A stretch of 57,945 bases of DNA from Curtobacterium sp. Leaf183 (GCF_001424385.1 NZ_LMPO01000012.1:159647-217591), one strand, 5' to 3'; shown: positions 8,411 through 17,043, numbered from the stretch's first letter. Numbers and translations: made by a program. The notes: a model not told the origin generated them from the sequence alone.

Positions 8411-9028
8411 ATGAACGACTGGCGGCAGGACCTGCTCGACCGGCTGCGCGCGTCGCCGCTGCTCACCGCGGTCGAACCCTACGGGTCGGTCACGACTGGC
8501 CGGACCGACGGCTGGAGTGACCTGGACGTGCGCGTCGGGACGCGGGGGCCGCTCGACGTCGAGCGCCTGCTCGGTGCGCGCCTCTGGGCATGGCAGGCGT
8601 CCGGCGCGGGAGTCCGGCTGGTCACCGCCGACGGGCGGTTCGTCGACCTGGCGGTCGAGGGCGCCGACGTGGTGCTGCCGACACCCCCGGCGGACCTCGC
8701 CGTCCGCTTCGACGCGGCACTCGCCGCGGTGCGGTTGGGGCGGGGCAACCTCCTCATCGGCCTCCACCTGGTGCTGGGCATCGGACGGGAGGCCCTGGTC
8801 GAGTCGATGCGCACCGCGGACGCCGCCACGGGGACCGACCACCACCCGTTGCCGACCCCCTGGGACGCACGGGCTGCCGAGGTGGCGGCGCTGACGGCCA
8901 GCCCGCTGGTCCCAGGGACCGCGCTGCGCGCGCTGGAACTGGTGGGCAGGTGGCGCGCCGAACGAGAACCCGACGTCGTCCCGGACACGAGCGGCCTGCG
9001 CGCGCTCCTCAGACGCGCAGGTGGCTGA
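8411..9028 (+). CDS. Nucleotidyltransferase-domain protein
   Basis: A 205-residue protein with a polymerase-beta-type nucleotidyltransferase signature: YGSVTTGRTDGWSDLDVRV (residues 24-42), GS followed by the metal-binding D-x-D, plus a third acidic position in FVDLAVEG near 80. The C-terminal half (LVLGIGREALVESMRT onward) is helical, as in streptomycin/aminoglycoside adenylyltransferase relatives and uncharacterised homologues. GAGAGGAG lies 8 nt before the ATG. Substrate unknown; a resistance role cannot be claimed. Its last 20 bp overlap the 3' end of the convergent PutA-like gene. Confidence 0.7.
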   Translation: MNDWRQDLLDRLRASPLLTAVEPYGSVTTGRTDGWSDLDVRVGTRGPLDVERLLGARLWAWQASGAGVRLVTADGRFVDLAVEGADVVLPTPPADLAVRFDAALAAVRLGRGNLLIGLHLVLGIGREALVESMRTADAATGTDHHPLPTPWDARAAEVAALTASPLVPGTALRALELVGRWRAEREPDVVPDTSGLRALLRRAGG

Positions 9029-12000
9029 ACTCCGAGTCGACCTCGCCGAACCGGTGGGCGGTGATCGACACCGACTGCTCACGCAGGTACGGCAGCATCT
9101 CGATCAGGCCGGCCTCGACGACGGGCGCGGCGAACACCGCGACGTCGATGCTCGCGCCCAGCGCTTCCTCGAGTGCCAGGGCGTCGCCGCCGATGAGCCG
9201 GACGCGGGCTCCCGGGCCACCGAACACCGTGTGCGCGGGACGCTCGCGACCCTGGGAGAGGACGAGGTCGATCGCGTCCTGCGGCTCGTCGTCGGGGTCG
9301 GACCAGTTGTCCTGGAACACCGCGCCCGAGGCGGCGCGGCGCAGGAACTCCTCGTCCGACTCCACCAGGTGGTCGACCACGTCGAGCGGCGACCGGCGTG
9401 CCGCGAACAGCTGCGTGAGCGGCGCGGGCAACGGCCGCGACGTGCTCAGCAGCACGTGCGCGCGGCTGGCCGTGGCCGCGACGAGGGCGCGCACGAGGTC
9501 GCCGTTCGACGCGTCCTCGGCCTGGCGCACGATGACGGACTGCGGCCGCCAGCGCAGCACGTTCCGCTCGACGACCAGCCCGGCCGGGTCGTGCGAGACG
9601 CCGAACTCGGCCGCGCGGGCCTGCACGTCGCTGGTGGCTCCGGCGCGGACCTGGTCGAACTCCTCGAACGACAGCCCGCTGCGCGCCGCCTCGATCACCG
9701 CGGTCACGCGCTGGGACAAGCCGTGCAACTGGATGCTCTTGTGCACCGTGCGGGGTGTGGGCTCCCAGCGGCCGAGCGTCGCGACGTACATCGGGCCACC
9801 GGGCTTCGTTCCGGTGCCGACCGCTGAGCGCTTCCACCCGCCGAGGGGGCTCCGGCCGACGACCGAGCCCGTGGTGCCGCGGTTGACGACGAGGCTGCCC
9901 GCGCGGACCCGCTGCACCCAGTCCCCGACCTCGTCGACGTCGAGGGAGTGGATCCCCGCGACGAGCCCGTGGTCGGTCCCGTTCTGGATCGCGATGGCGT
10001 CGTCGAGCGTCTCGGCGTGCATCAGGTCGAGGACCGGCACCGCGTGGTCGGTCTGGTGACGGTCGCTGCCGGCACGGACGCCGTCGCGGATGCCCGGCGA
10101 CCAGAGCCGGCCGGAGTCGTCGAGCGGGGCGGGCTGCAGCAACCACGACTCCCCCGGCTCGAGCTCGGTGAGGGCCTGCAGGAGCGGACCGGTCGGTTCG
10201 GCGACGAGCGGGCCCATCTGCGCCGTGGGGTCGTCCGGCCAGGCCACGCGGACCGTCCGGGCAGCGTCGACGAGCTGTCGGCGGAACCCCTCGCTCTCGG
10301 CGACGGACCCGACCAGCACCACGAGCGACGTGGCGTCGGGGCGCTGCCCCGCGTGGACGAAGGCCGAGCGCACGATGTCCCGGACGGCGAGTTCGACGTC
10401 CGCTGACGGGGTCACGACGACGACGTTCCTGCCGCCGGTGGCCGCGGTCAGGGGCAGCCCGGCACGCCACCACGTGAACGACCGGGCGGTGTCGGCAGCG
10501 CCGGAGAACACGATCCGGTCGACCGCCGCGTGCGCGATGAGCTGGCGGCCGAGGACGTCCTCGTCCAGGTCGACGAGCTGGAGCAGGGAGTGCGGGACCC
10601 CGGCGTCGTGGAGGACGTCGGCCACGACGGCTGCGGACCGCTTGGCCTGGGGTGCCGGCTTGAGCAGCACCCCGCTGCCCGCGGCGAGCGCCGCCAGCAC
10701 GCCGCTCGCAGGTCCGGCGATTGGCTCTGTCCACTCCGACACGACCACGGTCAGGCGCGGCGGGACGAAGGTCGCGCCGGTGACGTCCACCAGGTGCCGC
10801 GCGCGGTCGGCGAAGTGGTGCGCGAAGTCGATCGCCCGGCTGACCTCGGCGTCGGCTTCGGTGAGCGTGGTGCCGGTCTCGGCGACGGCGACCTCGACCA
10901 GGTCGGCGCGGCGGCCCTCGAGCTCGTGCCCGATGAGCTCGAGCAGCTCGGCGCGGTCGACCGGGTCCTGCCGCCCCCAGTTGACGCCGGCCTGGGCGGT
11001 GCTGCGGACGATCCGCTCGAGCTTGGTGCGGTCGAGCACTCGCGACCCGCGGATCGTCTGCGCGCCGAGCTGCGAACGGGGCACCCGCCGGAGCACGTCA
11101 GCGGCCCACTGCCGGTTGGCGGGCAGCGTCGGGTCGGTGACGGGGGCGTTCCGGAAGGCGTCGCGCGGGATGGGGTCGCCCGGGGAGAGTCGACGGTCCT
11201 GCGTGCGGTTGGTCGGCGGCACGGGGGCGTCGAGGGCGTCGACCGAGGCCGTCCACCGTGCCTGCTCGCGGTCGAGGGCGGCCTGGTCGTGGCCGATCTC
11301 GAACGCCGTGGACATGGCGTTGTCGCCGCCGGCGTGCTCCTGCAGTCGCTGGGCGAGGTACCCGATCGCCCCGCGGAAGTCGTCCGGGTGCACGACCGGG
11401 GTCGAGAGCACCAGGTCGCCGACCTCGGCGCGGACGGCGTCGGCGTGCGTCGCCGTCATCCCGAGCAGCATCGCCACGTGCACGGCGTCGGTGACCCCGC
11501 GGCGCTGGGCGAGGACCCACGCGGTGGCCAGGTCGAACAGGTTGTGGCTCGCCACGCCGATCCGGACGGCGTCCGTGCGCTCGGTCGTCAGCGCGGCGTC
11601 GAGCATGCGCAGGTAGGCCGTGTCGGTCTCACGCTTGCTGCCCCACGTGGCGAGGGGCCAGTCGTGCAGGATCGCGTCGACGCGTTCCGCAGCCAGGTGC
11701 GCGCCCTTGACCAGCCGGACCGTGATCGGTGCGCCGCCGTGCGCCCGCCGGGTCAGCGCCCACTGCGTCAGGGACTCGAGCGCCCCGGCGCTGTCGGGCA
11801 GGTACGCCTGCAGCACGATGCCGGCGTGCAGCCCGAGGAACTCCGGCCGGTCGAGGACGGCCCGGAAGACCGCGACGGCGAGGTCGAGGTCGCCGTGCTC
11901 GTCGAGGTGGAGCGTGATCGTCTTGGGCGTCGGGGCGGACGCCGCCAGACGGTACAGCGGGACCAGTCGGTCGACCGCGCGTGCGACCGTCTCCTCGAAC

Positions 12001-12566
12001 GCCCACGGTGCCGACTGCGGCACGACGGTGCCGATGGCCACCGAGACGCGGTCGACGTCGTCGCGGGCGAGAAGGTCCATGGTGCCCTGCAGCCGGCGGT
12101 CGCTCTCGGCGCTGCCGAGCACCGGGCCGCCGAGCAGGCTGACATCGAGGCGGGTGCCGTCGGCGCGGAGCTTGGCGAGTGCCGACCCGAGCTTCGACGG
12201 GGCGGCGTCCACGACCAGGTGACCGGTCATGCGGCGCAGGATCCGGCGAGCGGTGGGGATGACGGCCCACGGTGCCATCGTCGCGAAGCCGCCGCCGAGG
12301 GACACGGCGCCGCGGAGGTACCAGGCGAGCGCGTCCGGCACGCCCTGGCTGAGCTGCTCGAGGTGCCGCGCGGCCACGCGGGGGTCCTCGGGGCGGACCA
12401 CGCGGTCGATGAAGCCGAGCGTGAAGTCCAGGCCCTGTTCGTCACGGAGGACATCGGCCAGCCGCGCCGCACCGGGGTCGGGCTTGACGTCCGCGGACGC
12501 TGCGAGCCACCGTCGTACGAGGGCAGCGGCGTCGTCGGAACAGTCCTGGAGGCGGGCGCGCGGCAT
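9009..12566 (-). CDS. putA: PutA-like proline dehydrogenase fused to a catalytically degenerate aldehyde dehydrogenase domain
   Basis: A 1185-residue protein with PutA layout. The proline dehydrogenase barrel (about 95-430) has RLVKGAHL, TDTAYLRML, ASHNLFDLA and YLAQRLQEH, where the usual RR pair is QR. A P5C dehydrogenase fold follows (about 500-990). The first half may still oxidise proline with FAD. The second half lacks the usual active site: the oxyanion Asn is Thr613 (SEWTEP), the general-base Glu is Ala709 (TAATGGRN) and the nucleophile Cys is Pro743 (AGQRPDATS). The 34-residue Glu-to-Cys spacing of PutA is kept, so the alignment is secure. The C-terminal 190 residues are unlike an active domain. 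TACGAT (12573-12578) sits 6 nt before the ATG. Whether it releases P5C for another enzyme is unknown. Confidence 0.85.
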   Translation of the reverse strand: MPRARLQDCSDDAAALVRRWLAASADVKPDPGAARLADVLRDEQGLDFTLGFIDRVVRPEDPRVAARHLEQLSQGVPDALAWYLRGAVSLGGGFATMAPWAVIPTARRILRRMTGHLVVDAAPSKLGSALAKLRADGTRLDVSLLGGPVLGSAESDRRLQGTMDLLARDDVDRVSVAIGTVVPQSAPWAFEETVARAVDRLVPLYRLAASAPTPKTITLHLDEHGDLDLAVAVFRAVLDRPEFLGLHAGIVLQAYLPDSAGALESLTQWALTRRAHGGAPITVRLVKGAHLAAERVDAILHDWPLATWGSKRETDTAYLRMLDAALTTERTDAVRIGVASHNLFDLATAWVLAQRRGVTDAVHVAMLLGMTATHADAVRAEVGDLVLSTPVVHPDDFRGAIGYLAQRLQEHAGGDNAMSTAFEIGHDQAALDREQARWTASVDALDAPVPPTNRTQDRRLSPGDPIPRDAFRNAPVTDPTLPANRQWAADVLRRVPRSQLGAQTIRGSRVLDRTKLERIVRSTAQAGVNWGRQDPVDRAELLELIGHELEGRRADLVEVAVAETGTTLTEADAEVSRAIDFAHHFADRARHLVDVTGATFVPPRLTVVVSEWTEPIAGPASGVLAALAAGSGVLLKPAPQAKRSAAVVADVLHDAGVPHSLLQLVDLDEDVLGRQLIAHAAVDRIVFSGAADTARSFTWWRAGLPLTAATGGRNVVVVTPSADVELAVRDIVRSAFVHAGQRPDATSLVVLVGSVAESEGFRRQLVDAARTVRVAWPDDPTAQMGPLVAEPTGPLLQALTELEPGESWLLQPAPLDDSGRLWSPGIRDGVRAGSDRHQTDHAVPVLDLMHAETLDDAIAIQNGTDHGLVAGIHSLDVDEVGDWVQRVRAGSLVVNRGTTGSVVGRSPLGGWKRSAVGTGTKPGGPMYVATLGRWEPTPRTVHKSIQLHGLSQRVTAVIEAARSGLSFEEFDQVRAGATSDVQARAAEFGVSHDPAGLVVERNVLRWRPQSVIVRQAEDASNGDLVRALVAATASRAHVLLSTSRPLPAPLTQLFAARRSPLDVVDHLVESDEEFLRRAASGAVFQDNWSDPDDEPQDAIDLVLSQGRERPAHTVFGGPGARVRLIGGDALALEEALGASIDVAVFAAPVVEAGLIEMLPYLREQSVSITAHRFGEVDSEFSHLRV

Positions 12567-12572
12567 CCTCCG

Positions 12573-12578
12573 ATCGTA
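12573..12578 (-). promoter_or_regulatory. -10 box for the PutA-like gene, leaderless geometry
   Basis: On the minus strand TACGAT is followed by CGGAGG and then the ATG at 12566. The GGAGG abuts the start codon and is too close to act as a normal ribosome-binding site, so a leaderless transcript is likelier. Confidence 0.4.
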
Positions 12579-12669
12579 TGCCGCGGGGCCGACGCGACCT
12601 CGGAGCGCGCCGGGTGCGGGCCAACAGTCAGCGACGTGTCAGCGATGCGCCACCTGCGACCCGGATGGA

Positions 12670-12675
12670 TACGCT
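12670..12675 (+). promoter_or_regulatory. -10 box for the MarR gene, leaderless geometry
   Basis: TACGCT ends 6 nt before the ATG at 12682. Only about 95 bp separate this box from that of the divergent PutA-like gene, so a MarR bound here could affect both. Confidence 0.4.
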
Positions 12676-12681
12676 GGGGGG

Positions 12682-13146
12682 ATGCCGAAGCAGGGGGCCG
12701 ACCGTCACGACTGGGCGACGTGGGACGCCTACCACGACGTCTGGCGCCGGCTCGACCGGGCCCTCGACCACGCCGTGCAGCAGGGCGCCGGCATCTCGAT
12801 CCCGGAGTTCGAGATCCTGATCGGCCTGCACCGGCAGCCGGACCACCGCCTGCGCGTGCGCGACGTCGCCGCGGGCATCGGCTGGGAGAAGTCGCGCGTG
12901 AGCCACCAGGTCACGCGCATGGTGAGCCGCGGGCTGGTCGAGCGCTCCGACTGCCCCACCGACGGGCGCGGCAGCTGGGTCGTGATGACCCCGGACGGTC
13001 GGCGCGCGGTGCTCGCCGGCATCCGCGCACACACCGCCGCACTCGAGCAGCTGTTCTGGAGGCCCGTGGCGGGGGACGCGGACACGCTGCGGTCCGTCAG
13101 CGCGCGGGTCCAGGACGCGCTCGGCCCGACCGACCCGGGTCTCTGA
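12682..13146 (+). CDS. MarR family transcriptional regulator
   Basis: A 154-residue winged-helix regulator: an N-terminal dimerisation helix (TWDAYHDVWRRLDRALDH), SIPEFEILIGL, the recognition region VRDVAAGIGWEKSRVSHQVTR, and the wing ERSDCPTDGRGSWVVMTPDG with the DxR of MarR proteins near residue 95. Length is standard. It sits divergently from the PutA-like gene and may regulate it, itself, or the downstream region. The effector is not visible. Its 3' end lies in a 28-bp tandem repeat that includes the stop codon. Confidence 0.88.
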   Translation: MPKQGADRHDWATWDAYHDVWRRLDRALDHAVQQGAGISIPEFEILIGLHRQPDHRLRVRDVAAGIGWEKSRVSHQVTRMVSRGLVERSDCPTDGRGSWVVMTPDGRRAVLAGIRAHTAALEQLFWRPVAGDADTLRSVSARVQDALGPTDPGL

Positions 13147-13187
13147 CCGGTCGGCGTCCGACCCGGGTCTCCGACCGGCCGGCGTCC
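13132..13187. repeat. Two tandem copies of a 28-bp unit across the MarR stop codon
   Basis: Units at 13132-13159 and 13160-13187 match except for two C/T changes, and a few bases of a third copy follow. The stop TGA of the MarR gene (13144-13146) is in the first copy. The repeat fills the short gap to the convergent glycosylase gene. Confidence 0.85.
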
Positions 13188-13193
13188 GACCCG

Positions 13194-14144
13194 TCAGTGG
13201 TGCCGGTGGTCCTGGATCGTCATGCGCGGACCGAAGGCGGGCTTGCGGAAGCCGCTGCCGCCGATCAGCCGGACGACCCGGTGCCGGTGACCGCGCCAGG
13301 GCTCGAGCAGTTCGAGCATGCCGTCGTCGTCGACGGGCCCGCCCGTCAGCGCCCAGCCGACGAGCGCGGGCACGTGGAAGTCACCGACGCTCGGCGAGTC
13401 CGGGTCGCCGTGTGACCGCTGCGTCGTCTCGGCTGCGGTCCACACCCCGACGCCCGGGATCGTCTGCAGCCGCGCGGCGACGACGGATCCACCACGGCCG
13501 AGCGCCAGGGTCCGCTCGAGGGCCGGCGCGACCCGGACCGCCCGCATGACCGTGGCCGAGCGTCCCGGTTCGATGCCCGCGCGGTGCCACTCCCAGCTCG
13601 GGATCCGCGCCCACTCGTCGGCGGAGGGCGGCACCACCATGCCGGCCGGGGCGGGACCGGGTGCAGGCGTGCCGTGGCGACGGAGCAGGTACCGCCACGC
13701 ACCCCAGGCCTGACGCGAGGTGACCTTCTGCTCCATGACCGCCGGCACGAGCATCGCGACCACGGTGTTCGTGCGGCACAGCCGGAGCCCGGGCTGCCGG
13801 TGCCGCGCGTCGGCCAGGAACCCGTGCCCCGACACGTCGAGGTCGCTCCAGTCGTCCCCGCGGCCGACCAGGTCGGGCCCGTGCTGCACAGCCCACGCGG
13901 CGCCGTCGCCCCACGCCGAGATCGCGATCGTGTCGCCGGCCTGGCGGATCGCCACCGACGCCGGGCCGTCAGGCGTCCGCAGGGCGAGCCAGACGTCCGA
14001 CCCGACCACGCGGAAGGCCGGGTCGCCGGAGCCGCGCTGCAGGGGCCGGAGCGTCGCGGCCACGTCCACGGGTCCTGCTGGTCGGTACACCGTGTCGAGC
14101 CGGGTGTCCCCTGACGGACGCGGGGCGAGACGGACCTGCTGCAT
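13194..14144 (-). CDS. DNA-3-methyladenine glycosylase II-like protein (AlkA/HhH-GPD family)
   Basis: A 316-residue base-excision repair glycosylase candidate. The helix-hairpin-helix LQTIPGVGVWTAAETTQ (about residue 230) and the GPD region ending PSVGDFHVPALVGW, with the catalytic Asp in GDFHVP, are clear. The upstream part (ASVAIRQAGDTIAISAWGDG) resembles the AlkA N-terminal domain. It would remove alkylated purines from DNA. The start ATG at 14144 is 7 nt after TACCAT (14152-14157), and longer extensions run antisense through pfkA. It is divergent from pfkA and convergent with the MarR gene. Confidence 0.8.
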   Translation of the reverse strand: MQQVRLAPRPSGDTRLDTVYRPAGPVDVAATLRPLQRGSGDPAFRVVGSDVWLALRTPDGPASVAIRQAGDTIAISAWGDGAAWAVQHGPDLVGRGDDWSDLDVSGHGFLADARHRQPGLRLCRTNTVVAMLVPAVMEQKVTSRQAWGAWRYLLRRHGTPAPGPAPAGMVVPPSADEWARIPSWEWHRAGIEPGRSATVMRAVRVAPALERTLALGRGGSVVAARLQTIPGVGVWTAAETTQRSHGDPDSPSVGDFHVPALVGWALTGGPVDDDGMLELLEPWRGHRHRVVRLIGGSGFRKPAFGPRMTIQDHRHH

Positions 14145-14151
14145 GACAGGG

Positions 14152-14157
14152 ATGGTA
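14152..14157 (-). promoter_or_regulatory. -10 box for the glycosylase gene, leaderless geometry
   Basis: The minus strand reads TACCAT, then 7 nt, then the ATG at 14144. A weak TTGGCC lies 15 nt further upstream (14173-14178). Confidence 0.4.
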
Positions 14158-14216
14158 AGCGAAACCACCGTCGGCCAAGATGGGTCCTGTCCCACCCACC
14201 CGACAACGGAGTTCCC

Positions 14217-15245
14217 ATGCGCATCGGCATCCTCACGTCCGGCGGCGACTGCCCCGGACTCAACGCGGTGATCCGGGCCGCGGTCCTCAAGGGCATCGCG
14301 ATCCACGGGTACGAGTTCGTCGGGTTCCGGGACGGCTGGCGCGGTGTCGTCGAGGGCGACATCGTCCCGCTCGGCCGCAAGGACATCCAGGGCATCGCCA
14401 AGCAGGGCGGCACGATCCTCGGCACCAGCCGGACGAACCCGTTCGAGGGCGAGAAGGGCGGCGTCGAGAACATCCAGCGCGTCCTCGAGCGCCACGGGAT
14501 CGACGCCATGATCGCGATCGGCGGCGAGGGCACCCTTGCGGCAGCGAAGCGCCTGACCGACGCCGGGCTGAAGATCGTCGGTGTCCCGAAGACCGTCGAC
14601 AACGACCTCGGCGCGACGGACTACACGTTCGGCTTCGACACCGCGGTGGAGATCGCGACCGAGGCCATGGACCGCCTGCGCACCACCGGCGAGTCGCACT
14701 CCCGCTGCATGGTCGCCGAGGTGATGGGACGGCACGTGGGCTGGATCGCGCTGCAGTCCGGCATGGCCGCGGGCGCGCACGCGATCCTGATCCCCGAGCA
14801 GAAGACCTCGCTCGCGCAGATCGCCGCCTGGGTGCGGTCGGCGTACGACCGCGGACGGGCCCCGCTCGTCGTCGTCGCCGAGGGCTTCGTCCCCGACCAC
14901 GAGGACAACGCGCACTCCGAGCGCGGCCTCGACGCGTTCGGCCGTCCGCGGCTGGGCGGCATCGGCGAGCGCCTCGCACCGCTGATCGAGGAGATGACGG
15001 GCATCGAGACGCGCGCGACGACCCTCGGGCACATCCAGCGCGGCGGCACGCCGACCGCCTACGACCGGGTGCTCTCGACGCGCCTGGGGCTGGCCGCGGT
15101 CGACTCCGTCGTCGAGGAGCGCTGGGGACGCATGGTCGCGCTGCGCGGCACCGAGATCGTGCACGTCTCGTTCGCGGACGCGCTCGGCGAGCTCAAGACC
15201 GTGCCGCAGTCGCGCTTCGACGAGGCCGCGATCCTGTTCGGCTGA
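14217..15245 (+). CDS. pfkA: 6-phosphofructokinase
   Basis: A 342-residue phosphofructokinase that phosphorylates fructose 6-phosphate at C1, the committed step of glycolysis. Signatures: GILTSGGDCPGLNAVIR at the N-terminus, GGEGTLAAAKRL near 100, PKTVDNDLGATDYTFGFDTA near 122 (catalytic Asp), and EVMGRHVGWIAL near 165. The Gly of GGEG is the ATP-type residue, while Lys in PKTVDND is shared with pyrophosphate enzymes. This mix is known in actinobacterial ATP-dependent PFKs, so I favour ATP. It starts at ATG 14217, shortly after CGGAG. It is a single gene, with the reductase gene 61 bp downstream probably on its own promoter. Confidence 0.93.
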   Translation: MRIGILTSGGDCPGLNAVIRAAVLKGIAIHGYEFVGFRDGWRGVVEGDIVPLGRKDIQGIAKQGGTILGTSRTNPFEGEKGGVENIQRVLERHGIDAMIAIGGEGTLAAAKRLTDAGLKIVGVPKTVDNDLGATDYTFGFDTAVEIATEAMDRLRTTGESHSRCMVAEVMGRHVGWIALQSGMAAGAHAILIPEQKTSLAQIAAWVRSAYDRGRAPLVVVAEGFVPDHEDNAHSERGLDAFGRPRLGGIGERLAPLIEEMTGIETRATTLGHIQRGGTPTAYDRVLSTRLGLAAVDSVVEERWGRMVALRGTEIVHVSFADALGELKTVPQSRFDEAAILFG

Positions 15246-15293
15246 CGCACCGGTTCGGGCCGGTCAGCCCGGTCCACGGCCTGGAGGCGCGGG

Positions 15294-15299
15294 TAGCGT
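15294..15299 (+). promoter_or_regulatory. -10 box for the AcuI-like gene, leaderless geometry
   Basis: TAGCGT ends 7 nt before the GTG at 15307, with no ribosome-binding site between. Confidence 0.4.
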
Positions 15300-15306
15300 T
15301 CGGCGC

Positions 15307-16284
15307 GTGACCCGCGCCGTCCTCGTCTCCAGTTCCGCCGCCCCCACCGTCACCGACGTCGACGTCCCGGACGCCGGTGAGGGCGAGGCCCTCGTCGACG
15401 TCGTGTACTCGAGCGTCAACTACAAGGACGGGCTCGCCCTGGCTCGCGACCCCGGCGTCGCGCGGATCGACCCGCTCGTGCCCGGGATCGACGTCGTCGG
15501 CACCGTGGCCGCGGTCGGACCGGGCGTGCACCAGGTCCGGATCGGCGACCGCGTGGTGCTCAACGGCGCCGGCGCGGGCGAGAACCGGCACGGCGGCTGG
15601 ACGACCAGGGCCGTCGTGCCCGCCGACGCCCTCGTCGTGCTGCCCGACGGCGTCGGCGACGACTTCGCGGCGGCGATCGGCACCGCCGGGTTCACCGCCG
15701 CGCTCAGCGTGCTCGCCCTCGCGCGGTTCGTGGACCCCACCGACGGGCCGGTCCTGGTGACCGGGTCCTCCGGCGGCGTCGGGTCGGTCGCGATCCCCCT
15801 GCTGGCCGGTCGGGGGTACCGGGTGACCGCGTCGACGGGCCGCACCGGGAACGCCGATGCGCTCCGTGCCCTCGGTGCGACGGACGTCGTCGACCGTGCC
15901 ACGCTCAGCGACCGCGGCCGGCCCATGCAGAAGGCGACCTGGGCCGGCGCGGTGGACAGCGTCGGTGGAGCGACCCTGGCGAACCTGCTCGCGTCGACCC
16001 GGTGGGGCGGGGCCGTGACGGCGTGCGGCCTGGCGCAGGACGTCGAGCTGCACACCACCGTGCTGCCCTTCATCCTGCGCGGGGTCTCCCTGCTCGGCAT
16101 CAACTCGGTGGACGCCCCGGCTGCGCTCCGCCGGCAGGCCTGGGACCTGCTCGCCGCTGAACTCGACCCCGCGCTGCTCACCGACGTGACGCGCACGGTC
16201 ACGCTGTCCGACGCGATCGCGGTCGGCCCAGAAGTGGTCGCCGGACGGGTGCACGGACGCACGATCGTCGACGTCCGCCGCTGA
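15307..16284 (+). CDS. Quinone oxidoreductase-like MDR protein, AcuI/YhdH (acryloyl-CoA reductase) type
   Basis: A 325-residue zinc-independent medium-chain dehydrogenase/reductase. Family marks: YSSVNYKDGLAL near residue 38 (typical of YhdH/AcuI), PGIDVVGTVAAVGPGVH near 60, the NADPH-binding VTGSSGGVGSVAI near 155, and the conserved end ...TDVTRTVTLSDAIAV and VAGRVHGRTIVDV. The acryloyl-CoA reductase name comes from the family and is not tested here. GTG start 7 nt after TAGCGT. The gene ends 88 bp before a GntR regulator; that gap holds a CAAGCGCTTG palindrome. Confidence 0.85.
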   Translation: MTRAVLVSSSAAPTVTDVDVPDAGEGEALVDVVYSSVNYKDGLALARDPGVARIDPLVPGIDVVGTVAAVGPGVHQVRIGDRVVLNGAGAGENRHGGWTTRAVVPADALVVLPDGVGDDFAAAIGTAGFTAALSVLALARFVDPTDGPVLVTGSSGGVGSVAIPLLAGRGYRVTASTGRTGNADALRALGATDVVDRATLSDRGRPMQKATWAGAVDSVGGATLANLLASTRWGGAVTACGLAQDVELHTTVLPFILRGVSLLGINSVDAPAALRRQAWDLLAAELDPALLTDVTRTVTLSDAIAVGPEVVAGRVHGRTIVDVRR

Positions 16285-16307
16285 GATGCAGTCGCACCGC
16301 ATTTCAC

Positions 16308-16317
16308 AAGCGCTTGC
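16308..16317. promoter_or_regulatory. CAAGCGCTTG palindrome, LacI-type operator core
   Basis: A perfect 10-bp palindrome with central CG, flanked as CACAAGCGCTTGCAC, about 55 bp before the GntR gene. This is the core seen in many LacI/CcpA-family operators. A TAGGAT at 16330-16335 could be the -10 box, so a bound repressor would block that promoter. The binding protein is not evident. Confidence 0.45.
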
Positions 16318-16372
16318 ACATCAACACGTTAGGATCGGCATGTCACACACGCGCCACTGAGTGGAGTTCCTG

Positions 16373-17041
16373 ATGCCGGTCCCCAAGTCCACGGTCGAGA
16401 CCTCGCCCCGCAAGCTCCTGCGCGACGTCGTCTACGAGAAGATGCTCGCCGCCCTCCGGGACGGCACCCTGCAGCACGGTGAGCGGCTCAACGACGACGA
16501 ACTGGTGCAGTGGCTCGGCGTCAGTCGGACGCCCATCCGCGAGGCGATCGCGAAGCTCGTCGACATCGGCCTGGTCGAGATGGAGGCGAACCGGTACACC
16601 CGGGTCGCGACCCCCACGCTCGACGACTGGGTGACCGCGACCCGCGCGATGGTGGGCTTCTTCGAGCTCAGCCTGCGGTGGGGCGTCCCCGAGTACTCCG
16701 AGGACGACGCCGATGCCCTGGAGCGGCTGCTCGACCGGGCGGACGGACTCCGCAAGGTCCGCGACAACGGCTTCAGCGGCGCCGTGACCGACATCGTCGA
16801 GTTCGCGATCGCCCACTCCGGCAACCCGCTCGTCCAGAACGCGGCCCAGGGTGCGCTCGAACGCGTGCGCTTCACGTTGAACCCGACGCCGGCCTTCGAG
16901 CAGTACGGGTCCGAGGCGTTCTTCTCGATCCTGCGCGAAGCCCTGCCGGAGCGCGACGGCGAGACCGCTGCCGAAGCCGGCCGTGCCCTGACCCGCAACT
17001 TCGAGCAGCACATCGAGTCGGTCCGCGCCGCGCGCGCCTGA
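16373..17041 (+). CDS. GntR family transcriptional regulator
   Basis: A 222-residue FadR/FCD-type regulator. The winged helix spans about residues 15-75: LRDVVYEKMLAALRDGTL, then NDDELVQWLGVSRTPIREAI, the standard GntR recognition helix, and the wing VEMEANRYTRVATP. The C-terminal part is helical (VEFAIAHSGN, ALERVRFTLNP), like an FCD ligand domain. I chose ATG 16373 because GGAG lies 6 nt ahead; a GTG at 16361 is an alternative that adds MEFL. It is followed after 2 nt by a double GntR-like protein, so the pair probably arose by duplication and works together. Confidence 0.85.
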   Translation: MPVPKSTVETSPRKLLRDVVYEKMLAALRDGTLQHGERLNDDELVQWLGVSRTPIREAIAKLVDIGLVEMEANRYTRVATPTLDDWVTATRAMVGFFELSLRWGVPEYSEDDADALERLLDRADGLRKVRDNGFSGAVTDIVEFAIAHSGNPLVQNAAQGALERVRFTLNPTPAFEQYGSEAFFSILREALPERDGETAAEAGRALTRNFEQHIESVRAARA

Positions 17042-17043
17042 CC

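Noticed and set aside
8411..9028. Nucleotidyltransferase plus neighbour as a MNT/HEPN toxin-antitoxin pair
   Set aside because: The neighbour is a tyrosine phosphatase with no HEPN Rx4-6H motif, and the genes are divergent, not an operon.
10530..13415. A 961-codon plus-strand open frame opposite the PutA-like gene
   Set aside because: High GC keeps antisense frames open. The translation is Arg/Gly/Val-rich without any domain, while the minus strand gives a full PutA-like protein in the same place.
14217..15245. Pyrophosphate-dependent phosphofructokinase
   Set aside because: The Lys in PKTVDND is shared with PPi enzymes, but the Gly in GGEG is the ATP-type residue; actinobacterial ATP enzymes have the same mix.
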